This document shows, piece by piece, positions 10,986 through 20,175 of a stretch of DNA of 64,000 bases (its first letter is position 1; every line of letters starts with the position of its first letter). Source of the DNA: Thioalkalivibrio nitratireducens DSM 14787 (GTDB lineage: Bacteria > Pseudomonadota > Gammaproteobacteria > Ectothiorhodospirales > Ectothiorhodospiraceae); assembly GCF_000321415.2 (NCBI RefSeq), contig NC_019902.2, forward strand, positions 1,426,001 to 1,490,000. The letters run 5' to 3'. Under the pieces are notes generated by a model. That model did not search any database and had not been told where the DNA came from. It saw nothing but the letters and a program-made list of their open reading frames with translations. The position numbers and the translations under genes were made by a program.

Positions 10986-13682
10986 ATGGACGAGCCCGTA
11001 GCGCAGCATCCGTTGCTGGACGCATCCTGCCGGGTGGCGTTGGCCGCCTACCTGCACGACCTGGGAAAGTTCGCCGAACGGGCGCGGCTGGAAGTGCCGC
11101 CGGACCGGCTCGATACCCACCTCACGCAGTATTGCCCCTACCACGAGGCCGGCGGTCGCGGCTGGCACAGCCACCGCCATGCCGCCTACACGGCGTTGGC
11201 CTGGGACTTGATCGAACGCCGTTTCCCCGAGCTCGTGGGGCGCGACATCGCGCCCTTTGCGGCGTGGAACGCCCCGGATGTCGACGACTCGATCGTGAAT
11301 GCCGCAAGCCGGCATCACAAGCCCGAAACCTACCTGCAGTGGCTCGTCGCCACCGCCGACCGGGTCGCTTCCGGTTTCGAGCGTGAGGCCTTCGACGAGT
11401 ACAACCGGTCGAAGGACCAGACGCGCGAGGGCCGCAACCACTTCACCGCCCGCCAGCTCACGCTGTTCGAACAGGTTGCGGCCGGCACCGACCGGGGCAG
11501 GGTGCGGCGGCAGGATCTGCATTACCGCTACCCGTTGCAGCCGCTCTCCGTGCAGGCCATCTTCCCGGTGGCCGCGGCGGGCTACGAAACCGCGGACAAC
11601 ACCGTCGCTCAGCGGGAGTATGCACGGCTGTGGGACGCGTTCCGCGGCGCGCTGGACGCGATCCCGGCCAGCCACCGCGGCAACTGGCCGCTGTGGTTGG
11701 ATCACTTCGACTCCGCCTGGGCCTGCTACACGCAGGCGATCCCGTCGGCAACCGCGTTCGGCACCCGCCCGGATGTCTCGCTATACGATCATTCCCGCAC
11801 CACCGCCGCGCTGGCCACCGCGCTCTGGCGCTACCATCACGATCGCGACGACGATCGCGCGCAGGTTCGCGCACGCCTGGCGGACTGGCATCGCCCGGAC
11901 TGGGACGAACCGAAACTGCTGCTGATCCAGGGCGATCTCTTCGGCATCCAGGAGTTCATCTTCGCCAGCGGTGGCGAGACGCAGAAGCGTGCGGCAAGGC
12001 TGCTGCGCGGCCGATCGTTCTACGTGTCGCTGCTCACGGAATGCGCGGCACTGCGCATCCTCGACACCCTGGGGCTGCCTCCGACCAGCCAGGTGATCAA
12101 CGCGGCCGGCAAGTTCCTGATCGTCGCCCCGAATACCGACGAGACCGTGGCGGCCCTGCAGCGCGTACAACGCGAACTCGACGCCTGGTTCCTCGAACAC
12201 TGTTTCGGCGAGTCGGGGATCGGGCTGGCCTGGCTCCCCGCCTGCTGCAACGATTTCCTGCGCCGCAAGGATGCGGCCGAGGCCCCGTTCCAGCGCCTGA
12301 TCAAGCGCCTGTTCGAAGTGCTGCAACAGGCCAAGGCCCGGCGCTTCGACCTGTGCGGGGCTTGCGCGCCGGCGCCGCTATTCGAGGGCTTCCTGGATCG
12401 CTTCGACCCGGAACTCGGGGTCTGCGAGATCGACGGGCGTGCACCGGCGACGCGCCGGGAAAACGGGGTCGCTGTCAGCCGTCTGGCTGCGGACCAGATC
12501 GCGGTGGGCCGCCATCTGGCAGGGAAGCAACGGCTGCTGATCACGCGGGATTCGTTGGACCACAACACGCTGGAACTGCCGGTGTTCGGCTATGCCGTGC
12601 AGTTTACCGGTGGCGACGACCAGACCGGGCGATTCGGCATGGCCGCGCGCAACGGCAACCTGCGCCGCGCCTGGGATTTCAGCCTCCCGGAGCGCGAGGA
12701 TACACCGCTGTTCTCCGGCTATGCCCGGCGCTTCATCAACGGGTACGTGCCGCGGTTCGGCAGCCAGAACGAGTGGGAGCAGGGGCGTTACCAGCGCCTG
12801 CCGGCAGAACTTCGGGAAGGGCTGGAACCGCAGGCTCCGAAGACCCTGGAGCACCTCGCCTGCGACGACCGCGAGCCGGACGCCGCCGGGAATTATCGCG
12901 GTATCGAGGCGCTGGTCACGCTGAAGGGCGATGTCGACAACCTCGGTGCGATCTTCGAAACGGGGCTGGAGCCGCCCACCTTCGCGAAGATGGCCGCGCT
13001 GTCGCGGCAGATGAATGCGTTCTTCGCGATCTGGTTGCCCTGGCATTGCCAGCAGAAGCGGACTTCCGCCTATACCGTCTTTGCCGGCGGCGACGACTTT
13101 TTCCTGATCGGACCCTGGCGCAGCACCATGCAGCTGGCCCGCGAGATGCGCCGCGAGTTTGCCCGCTACGTCGCCGGGAATCCCGGCATCCACTTCTCCG
13201 CCGGCTTGGCGATGACCAAGCCGGGTCTGCCGATTCGCCAGATGGGCGCGCTGGCCGACGAGGCGCTGGAACAGGCGAAGGCGCGGCAGAACCAGGCCGG
13301 AGAGTATGTGAAGGACGCGCTGACCTGTTTCGGCTACACGGTGTCCTGGGACGACTGGGAAACCCTGTGGGGGCTGCACGACGAACTGGCGGCTGCGAGC
13401 GGCGAAATCGCGCTCAGCACGAGTTACCTCTATGGCTTGCATGGCCTCGCCGACATGGCCGGGCGCCTGCAACGCGGGGAAGGCCGCATCGAAGATGCGT
13501 TGTGGAACTCGCGTTTCGTCTACCGAACACGCCGCATGCTCGAACAGCACCGCGGGATGTCCCCCGCCGCGCGCAATCTCTGGCAACAGCGTCTGGGCAC
13601 CCTGCTCGGCGGTGGCATCCAGCGCTTTGGCAGCACATTCAAACTGGCGCTTTTCCCCTACCTGTATCAACACCGTTACTGA
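10986..13682 (+). CDS. csm1: Type III-A CRISPR protein Cas10/Csm1
   Basis: This is the large subunit of the Csm interference complex. On target-RNA binding it makes cyclic oligoadenylate and cuts single-stranded DNA. The 898-residue protein has an N-terminal HD nuclease domain (LHDLGKFAERA, H24-D25), a CxxC zinc-finger remnant (LCGACAPAPLF, about residue 457) and the Palm cyclase motif with an intact GGDD (FAGGDDFFLI, about residues 701-704). The start at 10986 is preceded by GGGGGGAGGGAG. The open frame extends 19 codons upstream without support. It is the first gene of csm1-5, and csm2 follows after 11 bases. Confidence 0.96.
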   Translation: MDEPVAQHPLLDASCRVALAAYLHDLGKFAERARLEVPPDRLDTHLTQYCPYHEAGGRGWHSHRHAAYTALAWDLIERRFPELVGRDIAPFAAWNAPDVDDSIVNAASRHHKPETYLQWLVATADRVASGFEREAFDEYNRSKDQTREGRNHFTARQLTLFEQVAAGTDRGRVRRQDLHYRYPLQPLSVQAIFPVAAAGYETADNTVAQREYARLWDAFRGALDAIPASHRGNWPLWLDHFDSAWACYTQAIPSATAFGTRPDVSLYDHSRTTAALATALWRYHHDRDDDRAQVRARLADWHRPDWDEPKLLLIQGDLFGIQEFIFASGGETQKRAARLLRGRSFYVSLLTECAALRILDTLGLPPTSQVINAAGKFLIVAPNTDETVAALQRVQRELDAWFLEHCFGESGIGLAWLPACCNDFLRRKDAAEAPFQRLIKRLFEVLQQAKARRFDLCGACAPAPLFEGFLDRFDPELGVCEIDGRAPATRRENGVAVSRLAADQIAVGRHLAGKQRLLITRDSLDHNTLELPVFGYAVQFTGGDDQTGRFGMAARNGNLRRAWDFSLPEREDTPLFSGYARRFINGYVPRFGSQNEWEQGRYQRLPAELREGLEPQAPKTLEHLACDDREPDAAGNYRGIEALVTLKGDVDNLGAIFETGLEPPTFAKMAALSRQMNAFFAIWLPWHCQQKRTSAYTVFAGGDDFFLIGPWRSTMQLAREMRREFARYVAGNPGIHFSAGLAMTKPGLPIRQMGALADEALEQAKARQNQAGEYVKDALTCFGYTVSWDDWETLWGLHDELAAASGEIALSTSYLYGLHGLADMAGRLQRGEGRIEDALWNSRFVYRTRRMLEQHRGMSPAARNLWQQRLGTLLGGGIQRFGSTFKLALFPYLYQHRY

Positions 13683-13693
13683 AGGAGTTGGCC

Positions 13694-14194
13694 ATGGCGC
13701 AGCAAGGAACACCACAGGGCGATCGCAGGCGGGGTACGTTTGGCGGCGGCCGCCGCGGGCCGGGCGGCGGCAAGGGACCGGCGCCGCTCGAGCGCCTGGA
13801 CACCTCGCGCATCCAGCTCAGCCCCCCGGAGGGCGGCCACCTGCCGCCGGATTTGTTCGACGACGTTGCCCGCCGGGCCGCGCAACAGGTGGCGGGGGAC
13901 TGCAAGAACCAGAAAAACAAGCCGACCCAGTTGCGACAGTTCTACGACGAACTGGTGATGTGGGAAGAGAAGGTACGCCGTGACGAGGACCGGTTCCACG
14001 AGTACCTGCCGTTCATTCGCATGCTGAACGCGAAGGCCGCGTATGCCGAGGGGCGCAAGCACGTGGACCGCAATTTCGTGGACCTGATGCATCACTGCCT
14101 CGGGCAGGTCACCAGCCCTTCCGTGCTGCGCAATTTCAAGCTCTTCTTCGAGGCCTTCATGGGCTTCTACAAGGTGGAACGCCCGAGCGGCTGA
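13694..14194 (+). CDS. csm2: Type III-A CRISPR small subunit Csm2
   Basis: Csm2 is the helical small subunit forming the inner filament of the Csm complex. The 166-residue protein has a Gly/Arg-rich low-complexity tail of about 45 residues at the N-terminus, then a helical core (FYDELVMWEEKVRRDEDRF, RMLNAKAAYAEGRKHVDRNF, CLGQVTSPSVLRNFKLFFEAF) typical of Csm2. AAGGAG sits 6 bases before the ATG. Assignment rests on the helical C-terminus and on its position between csm1 and csm3. The N-terminal tail is longer than usual. Confidence 0.9.
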   Translation: MAQQGTPQGDRRRGTFGGGRRGPGGGKGPAPLERLDTSRIQLSPPEGGHLPPDLFDDVARRAAQQVAGDCKNQKNKPTQLRQFYDELVMWEEKVRRDEDRFHEYLPFIRMLNAKAAYAEGRKHVDRNFVDLMHHCLGQVTSPSVLRNFKLFFEAFMGFYKVERPSG

Positions 14195-14215
14195 CGAGAA
14201 AAGGAGAACGAAGCC

Positions 14216-14926
14216 ATGCAGCTCACCCACATCGGCGAGATCCGGGGCCAGATCGAATTGATCTCCGGTCTGCACATCGGCAGCGGCAACACCGAGATGC
14301 ACATCGGTGGCACCGACAACCCGGTGATCAAGAACCCGTTCACCCACGAACCCTACATTCCCGGCTCCAGCCTGAAGGGCAAGATGCGCAGCCTGCTGGA
14401 ATGGCGTGCCGGCGTGGTGGAGGCAACCCAGGGCAAGCCGCTCGGGTTCAGGCACCTGCAAGCGCTGCCGGAACAGGCGGCAGAGGCGGGGCGCAGCATC
14501 CTGAAACTCTTCGGCGGCGCACCCGAGGGCTCGGGTCAGAACGAAGAATTGATCGCGTCGATCGGGCCGACCCGACTCGCTTTCTGGGACTGCGACCTCG
14601 ACCCGGCCTGGGTGAGCGAAATGGGCAGCAAGAACCTGCTGCTCACCGAGACCAAGTTCGAAAACATGATCGACCGCATCAAGGGCGTCGCGGACAACCC
14701 CCGGAACACCGAGCGCGTGCCGGCCGGCGCCCGCTTCGATTTCCGGCTGACCCTGAAGGTGATCGACGGCGAAGACCTGATGCCCGACATCCTGCGCGGG
14801 CTGCGCCTGCTCGAACTCACCGGAATCGGCGGATCCGGCTCGCGCGGTTACGGCAAGCTGCGCTTCAACGCGCTGACCTGGGACGGGCAAACGCTGCAGG
14901 ATCGCCTGGCCTCCGTCGCGGTCTGA
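14216..14926 (+). CDS. csm3: Type III-A CRISPR RAMP protein Csm3
   Basis: Csm3 forms the backbone of the Csm complex and cuts target RNA at 6-nt steps. The 236-residue RAMP protein has the expected start GQIELISGLHIGSGN, the putative catalytic aspartate in IGGTDNPV (D34), the loop PYIPGSSLKGKMRSLLEW, and the C-terminal glycine-rich RAMP motif GIGGSGSRGYGKL. Length and motifs are standard and no defect is visible. Confidence 0.95.
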   Translation: MQLTHIGEIRGQIELISGLHIGSGNTEMHIGGTDNPVIKNPFTHEPYIPGSSLKGKMRSLLEWRAGVVEATQGKPLGFRHLQALPEQAAEAGRSILKLFGGAPEGSGQNEELIASIGPTRLAFWDCDLDPAWVSEMGSKNLLLTETKFENMIDRIKGVADNPRNTERVPAGARFDFRLTLKVIDGEDLMPDILRGLRLLELTGIGGSGSRGYGKLRFNALTWDGQTLQDRLASVAV

Positions 14927-14930
14927 CGCG

Positions 14931-15914
14931 ATGCCCGCCATGGAAACATTGCGCCTCACGCTGCGCCCCCGGTCCGCCTTCGGGGGACCGTTGCGGGGGG
15001 ACACCCTGTTCGGACAGTTGTGCTGGGCCGTGCGCAACCGCCGGGGCGAGGAACACCTGCGGGAATTGCTCGACGGATACACGCAGGGACGCCCGTTCGC
15101 GGTGTGCTCCGATGCCTTCCCGGCAGGTTTTCTGCCCCGGCCGGCGCTGCCGCTGTATCGCTTTCGGCCGATCCCGGACAGCGACCGCAAGGCGGTCAAA
15201 AAGCGGCGCTGGCTGCCGCTTCAGGCACTGGCCCGTCCGGTGGAGGACTGGCTGCACGAGGCGATGGACGACGCGGCCGTGGTTCGGCAACAGGCCGGGA
15301 CATCGGCACCGGCGCGGCTTGCGAGCCACCGCGCCCAGCCGCACAACAGCATCGACCGGCGCAGCGGCACTACCGGCCCCGGCGCGTTCGCGCCCTATAC
15401 CCAGGCGCAGTACTGGTATGCGCAGGGAACGCAACTCGATCTGTATCTGTTGCTGGATCCGGAACGGATCGGCCGCGACGAGGCGATTACGCTGATCGAC
15501 GATATCGGGCGCACCGGCTACGGTCGCGACGCCAGCATCGGGCTGGGCAAGTTCGACGTGACCGCAGCGGACCCCGCCACCCTGGTAGCGGCCCCCGACG
15601 CCAACGCCTGCTTCACCCTGGCACCGTGTGCGCCGCAAGGCCTCGGCCTGCGCCCGGACCGCGCCTTCTACGAAGTGTTCACGCGCTTCGGCCGGCACGG
15701 CGACCGTGCGGTCTACGGGCGGGGCGGGCCGTTCAAAACACCGGTACTGCTCGCGGGTACCGGAGGCTTGTTCGCGATGGACTCGCCGCCGCGCGCCGGC
15801 TTTCTGGGGCAGGGGCTTGGCGGCGCCGGCCGAATGTCCAAGACCATCCCGGAAACGGTGCAGCAGGGCTACGCGCCCTGCGCCGCGGTGCGGCTGAACT
15901 GGGAGGCAGCATGA
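14931..15914 (+). CDS. csm4: Type III-A CRISPR RAMP protein Csm4
   Basis: Csm4 is the Cas5-like RAMP that holds the crRNA 5' tag and contacts Csm1. The 327-residue protein has the family start of AFGGPLRGDTLFGQLCWAV and the C-terminal glycine-rich segment GRTGYGRDASIGLGKF (about residue 190), plus GLFAMDSPPRAGFLGQGL near the end. An ATG three codons in (14940) is an alternative start. The stop codon overlaps the csm5 start (ATGA). Confidence 0.93.
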   Translation: MPAMETLRLTLRPRSAFGGPLRGDTLFGQLCWAVRNRRGEEHLRELLDGYTQGRPFAVCSDAFPAGFLPRPALPLYRFRPIPDSDRKAVKKRRWLPLQALARPVEDWLHEAMDDAAVVRQQAGTSAPARLASHRAQPHNSIDRRSGTTGPGAFAPYTQAQYWYAQGTQLDLYLLLDPERIGRDEAITLIDDIGRTGYGRDASIGLGKFDVTAADPATLVAAPDANACFTLAPCAPQGLGLRPDRAFYEVFTRFGRHGDRAVYGRGGPFKTPVLLAGTGGLFAMDSPPRAGFLGQGLGGAGRMSKTIPETVQQGYAPCAAVRLNWEAA

Positions 15915-17554
15915 GCGTGATGGAACACTGGCAGCTCGCGGTCACGCCGCTTTCGCCCGTGCATCTGGGCACGGGGCGGGACTACACGCCCACCGAATAC
16001 GTGATCGAGGGCGGTGCGCTGCACGAGTTCGACGCGCTGGCGGCCTTACAAGCACTGCCGGAGGCCGAGCGCAGGCGCCTGGACGCGATTCTGGCCGGTC
16101 GGCCCGACGACCGCATGCTGCGCTCGGTGCAGGCGTTCTTTCACGACAATCGGCGGCGGCTGATCGCCGTTTCCCGGCATCAGGTGCGGGTAAACGCCAC
16201 GGTCGAGGCGTTCTATCAGGAACGGGTCGGCCAGGTCGCACAGCACGAGGCCACGGGCCGCGCGGTGCAGAACCGGCTGGAGATCGAACGCACCGCCTGG
16301 TCGGCGGCCACGGGCACCGCCATCCTGCCCGGCAGCGGGATGAAGGGCGCAATCCGCACCGCGCTGCTCGACCAGGTCAACGAGGGGCGCTCGATTCCAG
16401 ACGACTGGAAACGGGACCGGCAAGGAAACCGGCGGCTGCAGGAATCCCTGTTCGAGGGATCGTTCGAGCGGGATCCGTTGCGGATGCTCAGGATCAGCGA
16501 CGCCGCAGTCGTCCGGCCCGGCCGGTTTGCCACCGATGTGCGCTTCGCGCTGAACCGCAAGAAAAGGCCGGTGCTGCGGGGTGGCCAGCAGCTGCAGTCC
16601 CGCGCGGAACAGCAGGGGCTTTATCAGCTTCTTGAATGTTTGCCGCCGTTTGCGGATCGGGCGTTCCGCGGTTCGCTCTCCATCCAGGACATCGCCGGAG
16701 TCGAGAGCCCGAACTGGCCGGCCCGTGTGTTTACGTTTTCCGAGATCGCGGCCGCATGCAACCGCTTCTACCGCGCGCATTTCGAGCGCGAAATGGCCCT
16801 GATGAAGAACATGGGCTACGTCGATCGCGACTGGGAACGCCGGCTCGAAACCCTGTTCGCCAGCCCGGTGGGCAAGGCCCTGGACGCCAATCGCGCGTTC
16901 CTGCTGCGAGTGGGCCGCCACAGCGGTGCGGAATCCGTGACGCTGAACGGCGTCCGGCATATCAAAATCCTCAAGGGTAAGGGCGACGCGCCCGATTTTA
17001 TGGACGAGGCCAAGACACTCTGGCTGGCCGGAGACGAGCGCCAGACCCAGCAAGGCCTGCTGCCGTTTGGCTGGATGCTCGTGGAGTCGTTTCGCGATCC
17101 CGGGGAACTGGCCGATTGGCCGCCGCAACTGCGCGCCGACGACATGCAATCCTGGCGCGAACGGATCGCCAGCCACCGCCAGAAGCTGGCCGCCGAACTC
17201 GAAACCGAGCGGCAACGCGAAATCGAGCGCACGCGCGCCGAGCAGGAAGCCGAACGCAAAGAACGCGAGCGCGCGCAGCGGCTGGCCTCGATGAGCGCAG
17301 AGGAACGTCAGATCGACGCGCTGCTGAGCACCCTGGCGCAGGAACAGGCTGCCGGCACGCTCGCCCCGAGCAGCCAAGTCGCCAGTGCCCGGGTCGATCT
17401 ACTCAGAACGGCGTTGGACTGGGGTTCCGAGGAACTGCGCCGGCAAGCAGCGGACGCAATACAGCAAACGGTACGCGCGCTGCCGTGGAGCAAGAAATCC
17501 CGGGCCGAACGCCAGAACGACCTCGCACGCCTGCGCCAGCCGAAGGATAGCTGA
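15911..17554 (+). CDS. csm5: Type III-A CRISPR RAMP protein Csm5 with C-terminal coiled coil
   Basis: Csm5 caps the crRNA 3' end of the Csm complex. The start is in an ATGA overlap with csm4. The 547-residue protein has a Csm5/RAMP core (AVTPLSPVHLGTGRDYTPTEY, TAILPGSGMKGAIRTALLD, HIKILKGKGDAPDFMDEAKT) and then about 140 extra residues that begin as a highly charged coiled coil (ELETERQREIERTRAEQEAE, about residue 430) and end in a second helical segment. Most Csm5 proteins are about 350-400 residues, so the tail is an addition. It is the last gene before array 1. Confidence 0.92.
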   Translation: MSVMEHWQLAVTPLSPVHLGTGRDYTPTEYVIEGGALHEFDALAALQALPEAERRRLDAILAGRPDDRMLRSVQAFFHDNRRRLIAVSRHQVRVNATVEAFYQERVGQVAQHEATGRAVQNRLEIERTAWSAATGTAILPGSGMKGAIRTALLDQVNEGRSIPDDWKRDRQGNRRLQESLFEGSFERDPLRMLRISDAAVVRPGRFATDVRFALNRKKRPVLRGGQQLQSRAEQQGLYQLLECLPPFADRAFRGSLSIQDIAGVESPNWPARVFTFSEIAAACNRFYRAHFEREMALMKNMGYVDRDWERRLETLFASPVGKALDANRAFLLRVGRHSGAESVTLNGVRHIKILKGKGDAPDFMDEAKTLWLAGDERQTQQGLLPFGWMLVESFRDPGELADWPPQLRADDMQSWRERIASHRQKLAAELETERQREIERTRAEQEAERKERERAQRLASMSAEERQIDALLSTLAQEQAAGTLAPSSQVASARVDLLRTALDWGSEELRRQAADAIQQTVRALPWSKKSRAERQNDLARLRQPKDS

Positions 17555-17686
17555 CCAAGCTGGGCTCGGTAACCGTGACAGACACAGGAGAAGCTGTACC
17601 TCAGTGCGTGCCCCAGGCCGCGGATGCAGCCCCGCGCGCGGTAGGCTACCATCGTGCACGAGGCCCGGATTCAGACGCTCGCAAAG

Positions 17687-17766
17687 GCATCAGTCCCCGA
17701 CACCCAGTGAAACCCGCGAACCCCCTTTGCAAGCCGTTGAATTCATATGTGTTTTCGAGGCATGCA
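17687..17766 (+). promoter_or_regulatory. CRISPR array 1 leader (conserved core)
   Basis: The 80 bases before the first repeat share GCATCAGTC, CGCGAACCCCCT, TGCAAGC, GTGTTTTC and a final CATGCA with the 80 bases before array 2 (40360-40439). Conservation directly next to the first repeat, together with degenerate repeats at the far end of array 1, places the leader on the left and transcription left to right. The rest of the csm5-array gap (17555-17686) shows no gene. Confidence 0.8.
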
Positions 17767-19908
17767 GTCAGAACGACTTCCCTGATGAAGAAGGGATTAA
17801 GACCCCCCGGTAAGAAGGAGGAAGAGACTCCAATGAGGTCAGAACGACTTCCCTGATGAAGAAGGGATTAAGACCCAGCGCCCACGGCCGGCTTCTCCGT
17901 GGGTGATGGTCAGAACGACTTCCCTGATGAAGAAGGGATTAAGACTCCATCTTCTCCGCAATCTCCGCATACGCTTCGTCAGAACGACTTCCCTGATGAA
18001 GAAGGGATTAAGACCTCGCCCTTGTTCCAGTAGTTCGCGCCTGGGATCGGTCAGAACGACTTCCCTGATGAAGAAGGGATTAAGACTCGACCCCAACGTT
18101 CCTGTTTACACGGTGTCGGGTCAGAACGACTTCCCTGATGAAGAAGGGATTAAGACCCAGTCGGCAGGCTCATTGTAGAGCCGGCCAAGTCAGAACGACT
18201 TCCCTGATGAAGAAGGGATTAAGACCTCTTTTCGGCATCGGCATTTCAAAAGTCCTCCAGTCAGAACGACTTCCCTGATGAAGAAGGGATTAAGACTTCT
18301 TGGTAAACCCTGATCTTCTCTCCGAGTGCCGTCAGAACGACTTCCCTGATGAAGAAGGGATTAAGACCCGCCTCCCGTATTCGGCCAGACAAACGGCATC
18401 GGTCAGAACGACTTCCCTGATGAAGAAGGGATTAAGACCCGTATGACCAGCCGAGACATCTCTTGAAGCTGTCAGAACGACTTCCCTGATGAAGAAGGGA
18501 TTAAGACGCCAGTTGGGATGTGTGTGATGCGGATTCGGAACGTCAGAACGACTTCCCTGATGAAGAAGGGATTAAGACTCCTTCTGTTATTCGATAGAAG
18601 GCCCGTCTCGGTCAGAACGACTTCCCTGATGAAGAAGGGATTAAGACTGATCGTCAGGGTGACCTTCTGGCCCGCGGCCGTCAGAACGACTTCCCTGATG
18701 AAGAAGGGATTAAGACATCTCGCGCAGCACGTCTTCGATGTTCATGGCTGTCAGAACGACTTCCCTGATGAAGAAGGGATTAAGACGTGTAGGTGCCGGT
18801 CTTTACGGCGATGTCGTAGGTCAGAACGACTTCCCTGATGAAGAAGGGATTAAGACCCTTGGCCGGGAACGCATAGATCTGCTTGGTGATGTCAGAACGA
18901 CTTCCCTGATGAAGAAGGGATTAAGACCCATGCTCATCGTGCATCTCGACTGCCTTAAACCGTCAGAACGACTTCCCTGATGAAGAAGGGATTAAGACGC
19001 CTGCCGCCACTTCGGACTGCAACCCCATGAAGTCAGAACGACTTCCCTGATGAAGAAGGGATTAAGACATAACGCCGATGGTGGGTAGCCAGCTCACGAC
19101 GTCAGAACGACTTCCCTGATGAAGAAGGGATTAAGACGGCTCGTCGTTGGCATTGCGTAGCATGGCCGACGTCAGAACGACTTCCCTGATGAAGAAGGGA
19201 TTAAGACATCCAGTTCGTCGAGGTATTTCGCATTCGCCGTCGTCAGAACGACTTCCCTGATGAAGAAGGGATTAAGACAGTGAGTTCGGTCGACAGTTTC
19301 TTCGGGTCCAGGTCAGAACGACTTCCCTGATGAAGAAGGGATTAAGACAATCCACGTCCGCTGGGGGCGGGCCCGCAGGGGGTCAGAACGACTTCCCTGA
19401 TGAAGAAGGGATTAAGACCTCCGTCTCTGGTGCGGTTTAGGATTCGATCAGCGTCAGAACGACTTCCCTGATGAAGAAGGGATTAAGACTCGCGGTCGGA
19501 TGGGTGCTGAGCGCCGGGCGGGGTCAGAACGACTTCCCTGATGAAGAAGGGATTAAGACCCTTACGGACCTGTTCCTGTTCCAGGGTTTCGAGTCAGAAC
19601 GACTTCCCTGATGAAGAAGGGATTAAGACCCGCCTGGACGACGCTTCACGCATCGCCTGGATGGTCAGAACGACTTCCCTGATGAAGAAGGGATTAAGAC
19701 AGAGCTCTTCAATGGTCTCTTCACGCAGGTTAAGTCAGAACGACTTCCCTGATGAAGAAGGGATTAAGACCACCGCCAGGTGGTGGTGCTCCATCGCCGG
19801 GTGTCAGAACGACTTCCTTGATGAAGAAGGGATTAAGACTGGTCTTCGCACAGCAAATAGCTTCGGTTGCAGTCAGAACGACTTCCCTGATGAAGAAGGG
19901 ATGAAGAC
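17767..19908 (+). CRISPR. CRISPR array 1: 31 repeats, 30 spacers
   Basis: The 37-base direct repeat starts GTCAGAACGACTTCCC and ends AAGGGATTAAGAC, and spacers are about 32-35 bases. Inside the repeat TCCCT and AGGGA can pair around an 8-base loop (GATGAAGA), the expected Cas6 hairpin, leaving ATTAAGAC as the likely 8-nt crRNA 5' tag. Twenty-nine repeats are identical. The last two (19803, 19872) each carry one substitution, which marks the distal, oldest end. The small frames running through the array (MKKGLR..., QNDFPDEEG...) are repeat translations and not genes. Confidence 0.98.
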
Positions 19909-20085
19909 GGTACTCAGGAATTCTCTTGCCCTGCTTCCCGTGCCACTCGCCTGAGTGAATCGCGCCGAAGCGTGGCAAGCTTGCCAAGTGGGTCAGTATC
20001 GGACCCGTGTCGTTACATTCGTCGCCAACAGAACCAAGGGTTCCGCCCGCAACGGCAGAGCCTGGCTCACGCGAGGTAACGACAG

Positions 20086-20175
20086 ATGTTGGATCCAGGG
20101 GAGAACCCTCAGAACGTTGATTGGACCGACCAGTTCGACGACCACGATTCCGAGTTCTGGGAAGAACACCTAGGT
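20086..20175 (+). pseudogene. Unknown gene in the cas region, 5' part (cut by an IS)
   Basis: Thirty codons from ATG 20086 encode an acidic segment, MLDPGENPQNVDWTDQF through EEHLG. They are interrupted at 20175 by the IS at 20176-22599. Removing the IS and one copy of the 8-base target duplication continues the frame exactly at 22608 (next residues GPDDHQLEPDYGYLEP). A GAGGT ribosome site lies upstream of the ATG. I do not recognise the family. See the 3' part at 22608. Confidence 0.7.

Noticed and set aside
17767..19908. Open frames inside the CRISPR array (TTSLMKKGLR, QNDFPDEEG repeats)
   Set aside because: They are translations of the 37-base repeat and change with each spacer; not genes.
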